10,213 bases of DNA, taken from NCBI GenBank assembly GCA_905478725.1, contig CAJQJT010000171.1, forward strand, positions 1 to 10,213, given 5' to 3'. Shown piece by piece: positions 1 through 7,867 of this stretch. The notes beneath the pieces are model-generated. The model did not search any database, was not told the DNA's origin, and saw nothing but the letters and a program-made list of their open reading frames with translations. The translations under genes and the position numbers were made by a program. The DNA is from an uncultured Pseudomonadales bacterium. GTDB lineage: Bacteria; Pseudomonadota; Gammaproteobacteria; Pseudomonadales; Porticoccaceae. Each line of letters opens with the position of its first letter. Positions within the stretch are counted from its first letter, which is position 1.

Positions 1-2
1 AT

Positions 3-815
3 GACACCTTTTTGGGCACATTGCCCCTAAGCAAGATGCTCACCTCAAGCCCTAACACCTCAGTTCGTGAAGTGATGAACACCGAAGTTGAGGCGATTCA
101 TGTGAATCTCACCGACTCCGATGTGGCACAGCTATTTCAGCGCCAAGATCTGGTTTCAGCCCCGGTTGTCGACGATCAACACCGCCTAGTTGGACGAATC
201 ACTATTGATGATGTGGTTGACGTCATTGTTGAAGATGCAGATCACAGTCTCTTGGCCATGGCAGGTCTCAGCGACACTGAGGACACCTTCTCCTCTATTA
301 GCCGCACCGCACCCCGCCGTGCCATGTGGTTGGGGCTCAATCTGCTCACTGCCATTCTCGCCTCTTCGGCGATCAGCCTGTTTGAAGCGACCCTAGAAAA
401 GGTCGTCGCCCTGGCTATTTTGATGCCCATCGTTGCCAGTATGGGCGGTGTCGCCGGCAGCCAAACTCTTACCGTAGTTATTCGCGGTATGGCCCTGGGA
501 CAAATCGAGCGAGACAATCTCAAATGGCTGCTGAGCAAAGAATTTGCCGTTGGCGCACTCAATGGCATGCTCTGGGCGGCAGTGATGGGTACCATAGTCT
601 CGGCATGGTTTGACGACTGGACTCTGGCACTGGTGATCGCCGCCGCCATGGCCATTAACCTGGTCGCAGCAGCAGTCGCGGGTACTTTGTTACCAGTAAT
701 GTTGCGCTCTTTAAAAATTGACCCGGCCCTTGCAGGCTCGGTCATTCTCACGACAGTCACCGATATAGTCGGTTTTGTCTCCTTTCTTGGACTTGCCACG
801 GTGTTTTACAGCTAA
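3..815 (+). CDS. mgtE: Magnesium transporter MgtE, C-terminal part (gene cut by window start)
   Basis: Inner-membrane Mg2+ channel/transporter gated by cytoplasmic Mg2+. The reading frame is already open at the window edge (codons from base 3), so the N-terminal domain and most of the first CBS domain lie outside. Counting from the TTG at 12, the second CBS domain covers roughly residues 15-77 (APVVDDQHRLVG, then ITIDDVVDVI). It is followed by a connecting helix and five membrane segments at about 103-124, 130-160, 173-198, 203-230 and 240-265. The family's pore features are visible: GGVAGSQT in TM2 and TTVTDIVGF in TM5, whose Asp (about 251) matches the conserved Mg2+-selectivity aspartate. 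The TTG at 12 is not the true start, because homologous sequence (DTFLGTLPL) runs up to the edge. The TAA stop overlaps the ATG of the next gene by one base, which suggests translational coupling. Confidence 0.95.
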   Translation, partial: DTFLGTLPLSKMLTSSPNTSVREVMNTEVEAIHVNLTDSDVAQLFQRQDLVSAPVVDDQHRLVGRITIDDVVDVIVEDADHSLLAMAGLSDTEDTFSSISRTAPRRAMWLGLNLLTAILASSAISLFEATLEKVVALAILMPIVASMGGVAGSQTLTVVIRGMALGQIERDNLKWLLSKEFAVGALNGMLWAAVMGTIVSAWFDDWTLALVIAAAMAINLVAAAVAGTLLPVMLRSLKIDPALAGSVILTTVTDIVGFVSFLGLATVFYS

Positions 816-1339
816 TGACCGATTCTGATATTAAAAATAATACTGATAATGACAACAACGAAGACGACCTGGTCAGCAAGTCGCAACTCAAGCGGGACAG
901 CCATGCACTGCAAGATATGGGCAATCAACTCGTTGAAATGCCCCTAGGGCAACTGGCCAAGTTCAACTTACCTGACAACTTGAAGGACGCGATCGCTGAA
1001 GCGCGTCGTTTGAAGAACCGAGAAGGCAAGCGCCGCCAACTGCAATATATTGGCAAACTCATGCGCACCGCAGACATTAGCTTTATTGAAGAGACCTTGG
1101 AGCGAATGGACCACCAGTCCCAGACCTACAGACAGCATTTTATGCAGCTGGAGACATTGCGCGACAGGTTAATAACCCAGGGCAACCCAGTAATCGAAGA
1201 GCTGATGGAGAAGTATCCCACCGCAGATCGGCAGCAGTTGCGCAATCTACAGCGCCAAGCCGCGCGAGAAGTGGAATTAAAAAAGGCACCTACGGCGAGC
1301 AAGAAAATCTTCGCCTATCTGCGTCAGCTTAGTGAGTAG
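815..1339 (+). CDS. yjgA: DarP/YjgA-family ribosome biogenesis protein (DUF615)
   Basis: A 174-aa cytoplasmic, highly charged helical protein of the DUF615 family. The E. coli member, YjgA (DarP), binds late 50S subunit precursors and promotes maturation of the peptidyl-transferase centre. Family signatures are an acidic N-terminus (residues 1-18), SKSQLKRDSHALQDMGNQL at 21-39, RRLKNREGKRRQLQYIGKLM at 64-83 and the C-terminal IFAYLRQLSE. The length is normal for the family. The ATG overlaps the mgtE stop (TAATG) and has no clear Shine-Dalgarno, so expression probably depends on coupling to mgtE. The TAG stop is followed at once by a tandem 18-bp array in which the same reading frame stays open for another 35 codons. 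The C-terminus matches the family's usual end, so the annotated stop is taken as real. Confidence 0.93.
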   Translation: MTDSDIKNNTDNDNNEDDLVSKSQLKRDSHALQDMGNQLVEMPLGQLAKFNLPDNLKDAIAEARRLKNREGKRRQLQYIGKLMRTADISFIEETLERMDHQSQTYRQHFMQLETLRDRLITQGNPVIEELMEKYPTADRQQLRNLQRQAAREVELKKAPTASKKIFAYLRQLSE

Positions 1340-1340
1340 A

Positions 1341-1430
1341 AGAGCCCTCAGCGGATGGAGAGCCCTCAGCGAACAAAGAGCCCTCAGCGAACAAAGAGCC
1401 CTCAGCGAATAAAGAGCCTTCAGCTCAAAA
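1341..1430. repeat. Tandem array, five 18-bp units, in the convergent yjgA/nitrilase gap
   Basis: Five exact-length units start at 1341, 1359, 1377, 1395 and 1413. Units 2 and 3 are identical (AGAGCCCTCAGCGAACAA). Unit 4 differs at one base (GAATAA end). Unit 1 diverges at its 3' end (GGATGG), and unit 5 is the most divergent (AGAGCCTTCAGCTCAAAA). The array fills 90 of the 104 bases between the two convergent stop codons. No conventional stem-loop terminator with a T-tract is evident here on either strand. Read on the minus strand, the unit becomes TTTATTCGCTGAGGGCTC, which matches the array upstream of mreC at 14 of 18 positions. The function is unknown. Confidence 0.95.
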
Positions 1431-1443
1431 ACAACAGAACCCT

Positions 1444-2286
1444 CTAAAGTTTACGATGCTGGGCAACCGGCATCTTGCTGCGTATTTCCGCCAATCGATC
1501 TAAATCGATTTCGGCAACCGCAACACCAGGCTCATCATCAACTCGAGCCAACACCGTCCCCCAAGGATCAATAATTGCACTGCCGCCCCAAAGACCTCTG
1601 CGTGGATGGTCCCGGTCCACCATGTTGGCACCAATCACAAATAGTTGATTTTCCACCGCTCGCGCTCGCAGCAACAGTTCCCAGTGATCGCGACCCGTGG
1701 CAGCGGTAAAAGCCGCTGGCACCGAAATCACCTGGGCATCGGCATCAGCAAGCTGACGATACAGCTCGGCAAAGCGCAAGTCGTAACAGACGCTCATGCC
1801 CAGGCGACAGTGATCAGTATCCGCCACCACCAAATCAGTGGCACTGCGATAATCGTCCGACTCCCGGTATGTCACCTGCTGCGTTGTCCCATCAGCCGAT
1901 TTCGGCACATCCACATCAAACAGATGAATTTTGTCATAGTGCTGTGCAACATTGCCCTGGGGATCAAACAGCCAAGAACGGGCAAAAGGCTTCGGCGAAT
2001 CCCCATCGGCCACCGGCACAGTGCCGCCCACCAACCACAGACTGTGACGCCGGGCCTGTTCGGCCAGAAACTGATAGACCGGTCCATTATTGGCCTGCTC
2101 AGCCACAGCGACGTCAGCCAGATCTTTGCGCCCGAGATAGGCAAAATTTTCCGGCACTACTACCAGCTCACTGCCAGCTTCAGCGGCCTGTTGGATAAGT
2201 ACCTCTGCGGCAGATAGATTTTGTTGCAAGGACGGTTGTGGCCGCAGCTGAACAGCTGCGGCGGTAAAAACATTACGGCTGGTCAT
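1444..2286 (-). CDS. Carbon-nitrogen hydrolase (nitrilase superfamily), probable deaminated glutathione amidase
   Basis: A 280-aa cytoplasmic amidase. The Glu-Lys-Cys triad of the superfamily is visible: E46 (VVPENFAYLG), K119 (HYDKIHLFDVDVP) and C167 (GMSVCYDLRFAELY). The KIHLFDVDVP and CYDLRFxELY signatures are those of the Nit1/YbeM branch, which hydrolyses deaminated glutathione, a by-product of aminotransferases; the substrate is inferred from these motifs. The frame extends upstream to 2352, but the ATG at 2286 is preferred because it gives the family's normal N-terminus (FTAAAVQL) and has a Shine-Dalgarno (AAGGGA) eight bases upstream. It overlaps the yhdP stop by 14 bases, in the usual gammaproteobacterial order yhdP-nit. 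The next gene in that order, tldD, does not follow. A 10-bp perfect inverted repeat lies in codons 9-15. Confidence 0.92.
   Translation of the reverse strand: MTSRNVFTAAAVQLRPQPSLQQNLSAAEVLIQQAAEAGSELVVVPENFAYLGRKDLADVAVAEQANNGPVYQFLAEQARRHSLWLVGGTVPVADGDSPKPFARSWLFDPQGNVAQHYDKIHLFDVDVPKSADGTTQQVTYRESDDYRSATDLVVADTDHCRLGMSVCYDLRFAELYRQLADADAQVISVPAAFTAATGRDHWELLLRARAVENQLFVIGANMVDRDHPRRGLWGGSAIIDPWGTVLARVDDEPGVAVAEIDLDRLAEIRSKMPVAQHRKL
2241..2262 (-). other. Perfect 10-bp inverted repeat inside the start of the nitrilase gene
   Basis: The arms are GCCGCAGCTG at 2241-2250 and CAGCTGCGGC at 2253-2262, separated by AA. As RNA this folds into a GC-rich stem of about nine pairs with a four-base loop, beginning about 24 nt after the nitrilase start codon. 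It encodes part of the conserved AAAVQLRP strand, so it may simply follow from codon choice. A stem this strong could still affect translation or transcript stability. No U-tract follows on either strand, so it is not an intrinsic terminator. Confidence 0.6.
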
Positions 2287-5200
2287 TCTTCTGTTCCCTT
2301 TCTCCCTGGCCCTGCTTAGACTTCTTCTCCTCGGCGCGCAGATCCGCGGCAAAGATACGGTCTACCGACACCTCCACATCATCCCAGGGCCCAGTCAGTT
2401 TATAGCTGATGCTCGACAGACGGTCGACCTGCTTCTCCACTAGTTTACTGGTTACATAGACTCCGGCAGCCGCGGGCAATCCTCCCAACAGCGCCACCAC
2501 CCATGGAAGATTAGTGGCCACTGGCAAAGTCGCTACCAGACGTGCATCAACGGCTTCGTTGAGCAGATCAAATTCGCCATCCATACTCATACGTCCTGAG
2601 GGCATAGCCATTCTCAAGGGCTCTTTAAATCGCGCCACTCCCTGGTTAAACTCCAAGGTACCACTGAGCTTGTTATAACTGAGTTCCTGACCCGTAATAT
2701 CGGAGAAATCCAGCTTCAATCGACGCAACCAATTGGCGAAATTCACTAAACTCACCATTTTCAAGGCCGCGCCGGCACCGCCAGTAGATCGGTAAAAACT
2801 ACCCTCTTTTAATTCAACTTGAAACTCGCCAGTGAGATTATCCCGCGAGATATTCCATGGCTGATCCTGCCAGGCAAGATCAAATACGAAACGTCCAGAT
2901 TGGCTATCTACAACCTTAGGTACATTCAGCCCTAAGCCGAGAAACTCTTCAATATTGCCAATACCTACAGGGCCCACCAGGCGACTGGCGTAGTCGTTGC
3001 CGTCAAAGCCCCAGAAAAACTCTGTTGCCGGCTGACTATCAAACAGTCCTGGCTGCAGGCCCAACAGATTACCCTTAATTTGACTGAAGGCAGCCCCGGA
3101 AACCTCTGGGCGCAACTTAAACCCAATCGAACCCCACTCTTCATCGGCAATTTGCAGTCGATCCACAGAGAAGTCGAGAGCGATAAACTGCCGTGGATCT
3201 ATAGTGGATTCGCTAACGCTTTTTTCTAGTAATGCCCCGGGAACCATTAAGCGGGTCAGTTTGAGCACCGGAACCTGGCTTGCATCTGCCGTCGACATAA
3301 GCAGCCGGCCATCGGCTAAGTCAGTCACGAAATCGAGATCTAAAATACCATCGCGCAAGGAAGCAATCCCTCGAATATCCTGTAGCTGAAGAGTCGCCAG
3401 GTCCATCTGATCCAGGTGTAGATCAAACATAGGTATCCAGCTGGCTTGGGTAGCGGAATCAGAGCGCTGAAATAGACCTATCAATGGCTGCCAGAGTTCA
3501 AAGTCAGCCGTTGGCAGATGCCCAGACACTCTCACAATACCCTCTTGCGGCTCTTCTTGGTCACGGTCATAACTAATATGGGCGCCCTTTAGACCAGACT
3601 CATTAAAGCGCAGGTCGAAGTTCAGATCGGCAGTTGACTGGAGTCCGTCAGTGCGCCCTGAAAGGGTCGCCTGTAACCGCTCAAACTCTGGCGCAAATGA
3701 CAGCGTCATATTGAGATGTTGAGATTCAGCTGCGGTTTTCGCCAGAGGCTCAGGAAGATCGAGCTCAACGCCCTGAAGCTGGCTTTTTATCTGCAAGGTT
3801 ATAGGTACGTCAGCGCCCTCCTGGCCCTCGGCCCCAGGGATTGTGATCAGGCTGTCGACCGTAACCAGCCCCACAACCACCTCTTGCCAAGGGAAATCCA
3901 CCAGCTGATTCAAACTCTCAGGCAGCATGGTACCGGTCACCGCAATCTTCTGATCGCCATCACTTTTATAAAGCTTTGCCCGCATTGGCCTCTGCCAAAA
4001 GTTAGCACTGACTTCGTCTCCATAAAGCCCTTTATCAAGAGAGAAATTCAGCTCGCCATTAATTTTCTCGACACTAATGGGTCCACCAGGAATACTCAGC
4101 GAACCACTCTCCACCTGTGAAGTGACATTGTATTGAGGCTCAAGAACCTCAGTTGCGCTTGATGGCAAGGGAATCAATAGGTCCAACTGACTGGTCATCG
4201 TGCCGCTGTAGTCCCAGTCGGTTAATGCTCCTAAACCACTTTGTAGCGGCGACTCGGTCAATATAGTCATGGCCGCACTGAGATCGCCTTCGACATCCGC
4301 GGCAACCGTTATCGCCGGCAGTTGATTGGGGCCGAGCCTGTCATAGATAACCTTTGCACCGACAATAGAGGCATCACCAATAGCTCCAGAGTAGACCTCA
4401 ACATCAGTGTAGGTGTCGTCGACCAGTACCAGGGTTTTAGCATCGCGAATGCCTGTCCACTTCGGATCATAGTTGATATCCGCACCGCTCATTTTCACCA
4501 TCAACTGAGTCGTCTTAGTCAACGGTTCAAGTCGCGGCGGCTGGGTGCGAATCAACAAGCCAAACTCATCGACATGGCCATCCAATATAGATTCTTCTAA
4601 CCATTTTCGCAGCTGACCTGGCATGCGGTAGGGCAAATATTTGTTGCGCTTATTGGCGTCCAGATCTCGAGCTCCAATCAGCAGACTGACAGATGGCGGA
4701 TTGTCCTTTGCGGGAATCGGCTGTTCAATCGAGAACAGTATTGAAGCCACACCAGCATCCAACTCGGCACGCATGACATCACTGCGCAAAGTAAGCTGCT
4801 GGCTATCCTCATCCCAAGAGAAATTAATGGTTCCCTGAGCTTTTTCGATAGCCTGATAATTTTTATATACCGTCGGGAATAACGCCTCGAAGCCGTCAGT
4901 ATCTGCAACGGACAGCAACCCATGGCTACCATAGACCTCCAAATAACCATCCAGTCCCTTGACCCCAGGTGCTTTTTTCCATGGCGCAATCCCCAGTCCC
5001 TGAAGATTGGCCGACGCGTAATAGCCAATTTCATCATGTCCCAGAGTCAGGGCCTCGACCATCCCTTGAGGCTTCAATCTGTCGACAATATCGAGAATTT
5101 TCTGCTCAGCAATACGGGTGGTATAGAGCAGTTCTGACATTAGGGTTAGATCAAGATGATTCACCGACAGATCAAAGTCATGCCACTGGGAACCAAGGCG

Positions 5201-6301
5201 CTGATTAAAGACGAGATTGAGTGGTTCTATAGAGGTATCTGACCAACTGAAACTGAAGCCCTGCAGCCGCGCGCCCCAATCCGACCCAGGGGTATACCAG
5301 CCAGTGATCTCTGTTTTGATCTCGGTAACCGGTGGCACATCTGCCAGCCAGTTTAGCGGCACTTCACCCACTGCGAGATTGCCTTCAAAATCGACCGAGC
5401 CACCGGGATGCAGGGCAACCCAAATTTCACCCTGGGCATTGGCTTTAAAGTCTGGAAGATTGGCGAATAGCTCAGGCATCAGCGAGCGAACGAGATCAGC
5501 TAGGGGTTCAGAGAGATTAAAATCATCGAAGCGGAAATAACCCTCAGCAGATAAGCTCTCTATATCCGCTAGATCCCCCTGACCTTCGATTAGTAAATAA
5601 GCTGGACTTGCGCTAGTAGCCGTCTGGTCATTAGTAGCCGTCTGGTCATTAGACGCAGTCTGTTCACCGAGAAGCAAAGCATCATCGCGCAGGCTGACAC
5701 TGAGCTCAGCACGGTGGAAATCTTGAGAATTTTCCATCGCCACATTGCGCGCGCTGAGTACCATGCTCTTGCCAGAATAAAATTCAAACGTCGTCTGCAC
5801 ATCGTCGAAGCGAATCAGACGACTGTAGGTCAACGGATCAACAATCAGGCTTAAGTCGGTGTCTCCTCCACCGCTAAAGCCTTTTAAACTCCACCGTCCA
5901 TCCTGATTTTCAATTAACGTCAGCGCCAACTTATCGACAGCTAGCTCGCGCCATATTGGGGAGCCATGCAGCAGGCTATTAAAGAGATCTAGATCAGCCC
6001 GGGCACCCTCCAAACTCAGGGTCGGGCTCTCATTACTTGCAGCATTAGCCGCAGCAATTGATAGGTTGTCGATTTCAATAATTGGAACCAGACGCGGCCA
6101 TTCACCACGCAGCTCACCAAGCTCAATCTGCAAACCGGTCTGTTCCGCGAGAAACTGTTCAACAGGCTCGCGAACTTTGTCTACATAGGCAATTGTCTGG
6201 CGACCAATCACCACAAGGATCACCGTACCGATAATCAGCAGTGCGAGCGTTAGCCATAGCCAACGCATCGACGTCTTAAATGCTGTACCCATACTTGCCA
6301 T
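2273..6301 (-). CDS. yhdP: YhdP family AsmA-like envelope protein (TIGR02099; phospholipid transport)
   Basis: A very large protein (1342 aa; E. coli YhdP is about 1266 aa). One N-terminal membrane anchor (about residues 13-34, WLWLTLALLIIGTVILVVIG) is followed by a long periplasmic beta-rich region. YhdP, TamB and YdbH are AsmA-like bridges that share the task of moving phospholipids from inner to outer membrane. The family's C-terminal block is clear: GGAGAALKMVSLVNFANWLR, then SGRMSMDGEFDLLNE, LPWVVALLGGLPAAAGVY and YKLTGPWDDVEV. The last 20 residues form a charged Lys/Glu/Gln tail that overlaps the next gene. The ATG at 6301 is chosen because AAGAAC lies seven bases upstream. A GTG at 6307 and an ATG at 6292 are alternatives. 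The gene starts 12 bases after the rng stop. Residues 214-230 contain the in-frame duplication DQTATN, in a spot likely to be a loop. Confidence 0.93.
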   Translation of the reverse strand: MASMGTAFKTSMRWLWLTLALLIIGTVILVVIGRQTIAYVDKVREPVEQFLAEQTGLQIELGELRGEWPRLVPIIEIDNLSIAAANAASNESPTLSLEGARADLDLFNSLLHGSPIWRELAVDKLALTLIENQDGRWSLKGFSGGGDTDLSLIVDPLTYSRLIRFDDVQTTFEFYSGKSMVLSARNVAMENSQDFHRAELSVSLRDDALLLGEQTASNDQTATNDQTATSASPAYLLIEGQGDLADIESLSAEGYFRFDDFNLSEPLADLVRSLMPELFANLPDFKANAQGEIWVALHPGGSVDFEGNLAVGEVPLNWLADVPPVTEIKTEITGWYTPGSDWGARLQGFSFSWSDTSIEPLNLVFNQRLGSQWHDFDLSVNHLDLTLMSELLYTTRIAEQKILDIVDRLKPQGMVEALTLGHDEIGYYASANLQGLGIAPWKKAPGVKGLDGYLEVYGSHGLLSVADTDGFEALFPTVYKNYQAIEKAQGTINFSWDEDSQQLTLRSDVMRAELDAGVASILFSIEQPIPAKDNPPSVSLLIGARDLDANKRNKYLPYRMPGQLRKWLEESILDGHVDEFGLLIRTQPPRLEPLTKTTQLMVKMSGADINYDPKWTGIRDAKTLVLVDDTYTDVEVYSGAIGDASIVGAKVIYDRLGPNQLPAITVAADVEGDLSAAMTILTESPLQSGLGALTDWDYSGTMTSQLDLLIPLPSSATEVLEPQYNVTSQVESGSLSIPGGPISVEKINGELNFSLDKGLYGDEVSANFWQRPMRAKLYKSDGDQKIAVTGTMLPESLNQLVDFPWQEVVVGLVTVDSLITIPGAEGQEGADVPITLQIKSQLQGVELDLPEPLAKTAAESQHLNMTLSFAPEFERLQATLSGRTDGLQSTADLNFDLRFNESGLKGAHISYDRDQEEPQEGIVRVSGHLPTADFELWQPLIGLFQRSDSATQASWIPMFDLHLDQMDLATLQLQDIRGIASLRDGILDLDFVTDLADGRLLMSTADASQVPVLKLTRLMVPGALLEKSVSESTIDPRQFIALDFSVDRLQIADEEWGSIGFKLRPEVSGAAFSQIKGNLLGLQPGLFDSQPATEFFWGFDGNDYASRLVGPVGIGNIEEFLGLGLNVPKVVDSQSGRFVFDLAWQDQPWNISRDNLTGEFQVELKEGSFYRSTGGAGAALKMVSLVNFANWLRRLKLDFSDITGQELSYNKLSGTLEFNQGVARFKEPLRMAMPSGRMSMDGEFDLLNEAVDARLVATLPVATNLPWVVALLGGLPAAAGVYVTSKLVEKQVDRLSSISYKLTGPWDDVEVSVDRIFAADLRAEEKKSKQGQGEREQKNDQP
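2295..2300 (-). promoter_or_regulatory. Shine-Dalgarno of the nitrilase gene, inside the yhdP 3' end
   Basis: On the minus strand AAGGGA stands eight bases before the ATG at 2284-2286, within the last codons of yhdP (the Lys/Gln-rich tail). It decides the nitrilase start in favour of 2286 over the longer open frame beginning at 2352. Confidence 0.6.
5614..5667 (-). repeat. In-frame 18-bp tandem duplication inside yhdP
   Basis: Two perfect 18-bp copies (TAGTAGCCGTCTGGTCAT on the plus strand, 5614-5631 and 5632-5649) are followed by a third, degenerate copy (5650-5667). On the coding strand they give NDQTAT twice next to EQTAS, a Thr/Ala/Asn/Gln-rich linker flanked by the conserved-looking strands LRDDALLLG and PAYLLIEGQ. 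The length is a multiple of three, so the frame is kept. The sequence is unrelated to the intergenic 18-bp family. Confidence 0.9.
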
Positions 6302-6313
6302 AATCACTGTTCT

Positions 6314-7807
6314 TTAAACCGGAATAATATCAAACTGCTCAAGAGCATAGAGGCTCTCGACTCTAAACTGAATGGTGCAATTAATAAATAATTCTAAATC
6401 TGCCACCTGGCTGGAGTCCTCATCAGTTAGCCTTTCAATCACCGGTGCCGATGCCAACACCCGCAGACTCTCACATTCATAGGCCCGTGATGCGCGTAAA
6501 ATATCGCGCAAGATTTCATAGCTCATAGACTCGGCCGACTTAACATAGCCGCGACCAAAGCAGGTGGGGCACTCTTCGCAAAGTATCTGCCCTAGACTTT
6601 GACTAGTGCGCTTGCGGGTAGTCTGCACTAATCCGAGTTCGGTCACACCAGAAATTGTGGTTCTAACCGGATCTCGGGCCAAGGCCTTTTCCAGTGCCCG
6701 CAATACCTGACGGCGATGCTCAACACTGTGCATGTCAATAAAGTCGATAATGATAATTCCGCCGAGATTGCGTATGCGCATCTGCCGGGCAATCACCACC
6801 GCCGCCTCAAGGTTGGTTTTATAGATTGTCTCTTCTAAGTTGCGATGGCCGACAAAGGCGCCAGTGTTCACATCGATGGTCGACATCGCCTCGGTCTGAT
6901 CAAAGACTATATGGCCGCCAGACTTGAGCATCACCTTGCGCTGCAGTGCCTTGGTGATTTCATCCTCAATGGCATACATATAAAACAGTGGTCGCTCTCC
7001 AGGATAGTGCTCAAGCAAACGCACCATATCCGGATTGAATTTATTGCCGAAGTGAGTCAGCTTGTCGAATACTTCGCGGGAATCAACCCGAATTTTCTCC
7101 ACTTCGGTGCCGACCATATCCCGCAATACACGCTTATAGAGAGGCAGGTCTTCATAAAGGCAGCATGGGGCTTTAGCGCTAATTTTGAGCTGCAGAATAT
7201 CCTGCCACAGGCGCCGTAAAAATCGCACGGTGTTGCGCAGCTCTGGCTCACCGGCACCATCAGCCGCAGTGCGCAGGATATAACCGCCGGAGACTGTATT
7301 TTTCGCACCCTCTTCGGCGGTCACTTCATCAACAATAGTGCCGAGCATAAGCTTTAAACGTTCACGCTCTTCCTCAGATTCAATACGCTGAGAGACACCA
7401 AGATGCTTCCCCTCAACCATATACACTAGATAATGAGAGGCCACCGAAAGCTGCGCTGACAAGCGCGCGCCTTTGGTACCCACTGGATCTTTAATTACCT
7501 GCACCGCAATTTGCTGGCCATCATGCAAAAGTTTGCGAATATCCGGCTCACCTGTATCAGTGGCATTGAGCTTGGTTTTACGTGGCAGCAGGTCATCTAT
7601 ATGTAAAAAAGCTGTGCGCGCCTCGCCTATATCGATAAAAGCCGCCTGCATACCGGGCAGCACACGCACTACCTTACCTTTATAGATATTACCCACTAGG
7701 CCACGTTTGTTGTTGCGCTCGACAAAAATTTCTTGAGGCACGCCGTTCTCGACCAGAGCCACTCGAGTTTCCATGGGCGTAATATTGACTAGCAGTTCCT
7801 GGCTCAT
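6314..7807 (-). CDS. rng: Ribonuclease G
   Basis: A 497-aa endoribonuclease of the RNase E/G family, close to E. coli RNase G (489 aa). It matures the 5' end of 16S rRNA and cleaves some mRNAs in AU-rich single strands with a preference for 5'-monophosphate ends. Visible features: an N-terminal S1 domain (GLVGNIYKGKVVRVLPGMQA, about 36-55); the DNase I-like catalytic site with D312 (STIDVNTGAFVG) and D355 (IIIIDFIDM), which bind the catalytic metal; and the zinc-link CPTC (C413, C416) in CEECPTCFGRG. It lacks the long C-terminal scaffold that would mark RNase E. The ATG at 7807 has a GGA-containing Shine-Dalgarno seven bases upstream. It is separated from maf by 189 bp that hold a 14-bp tandem array, so transcription linkage to maf is less certain than at the other junctions. 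The 60 bases just before the start (7808-7867) show no convincing promoter. Confidence 0.96.
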   Translation of the reverse strand: MSQELLVNITPMETRVALVENGVPQEIFVERNNKRGLVGNIYKGKVVRVLPGMQAAFIDIGEARTAFLHIDDLLPRKTKLNATDTGEPDIRKLLHDGQQIAVQVIKDPVGTKGARLSAQLSVASHYLVYMVEGKHLGVSQRIESEEERERLKLMLGTIVDEVTAEEGAKNTVSGGYILRTAADGAGEPELRNTVRFLRRLWQDILQLKISAKAPCCLYEDLPLYKRVLRDMVGTEVEKIRVDSREVFDKLTHFGNKFNPDMVRLLEHYPGERPLFYMYAIEDEITKALQRKVMLKSGGHIVFDQTEAMSTIDVNTGAFVGHRNLEETIYKTNLEAAVVIARQMRIRNLGGIIIIDFIDMHSVEHRRQVLRALEKALARDPVRTTISGVTELGLVQTTRKRTSQSLGQILCEECPTCFGRGYVKSAESMSYEILRDILRASRAYECESLRVLASAPVIERLTDEDSSQVADLELFINCTIQFRVESLYALEQFDIIPV

Positions 7808-7867
7808 CGGTTTTCCATTTTGTACTGCGTTAATGCTCTTGTGGGGATCTGAATCTTTTGGGTCAGA

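Noticed and set aside
12..14. TTG at 12 as a start codon for mgtE
   Set aside because: CBS-domain sequence continues upstream to the window edge and the rest of MgtE is missing, so the gene starts outside the window.
242..799. Minus-strand open frame of 185 codons opposite mgtE
   Set aside because: The plus-strand frame has clear MgtE domains. The antisense product (rich in Ala, Arg, Thr, Ser) resembles no known family.
1645..2217. Plus-strand open frame of 190 codons opposite the nitrilase gene
   Set aside because: It is antisense to a gene with an intact catalytic triad and normal length, has no family signature, and has the composition of a shadow frame.
2284..2352. Longer nitrilase frame starting at 2352
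   Set aside because: The added residues are Arg-rich and unlike the family. They come from the other frame of the yhdP tail. The ATG at 2286 has the ribosome site.
7808..7867. Promoter for rng just upstream of its start
   Set aside because: A TACAAA hexamer could serve as a -10, but no acceptable -35 lies at the right distance.
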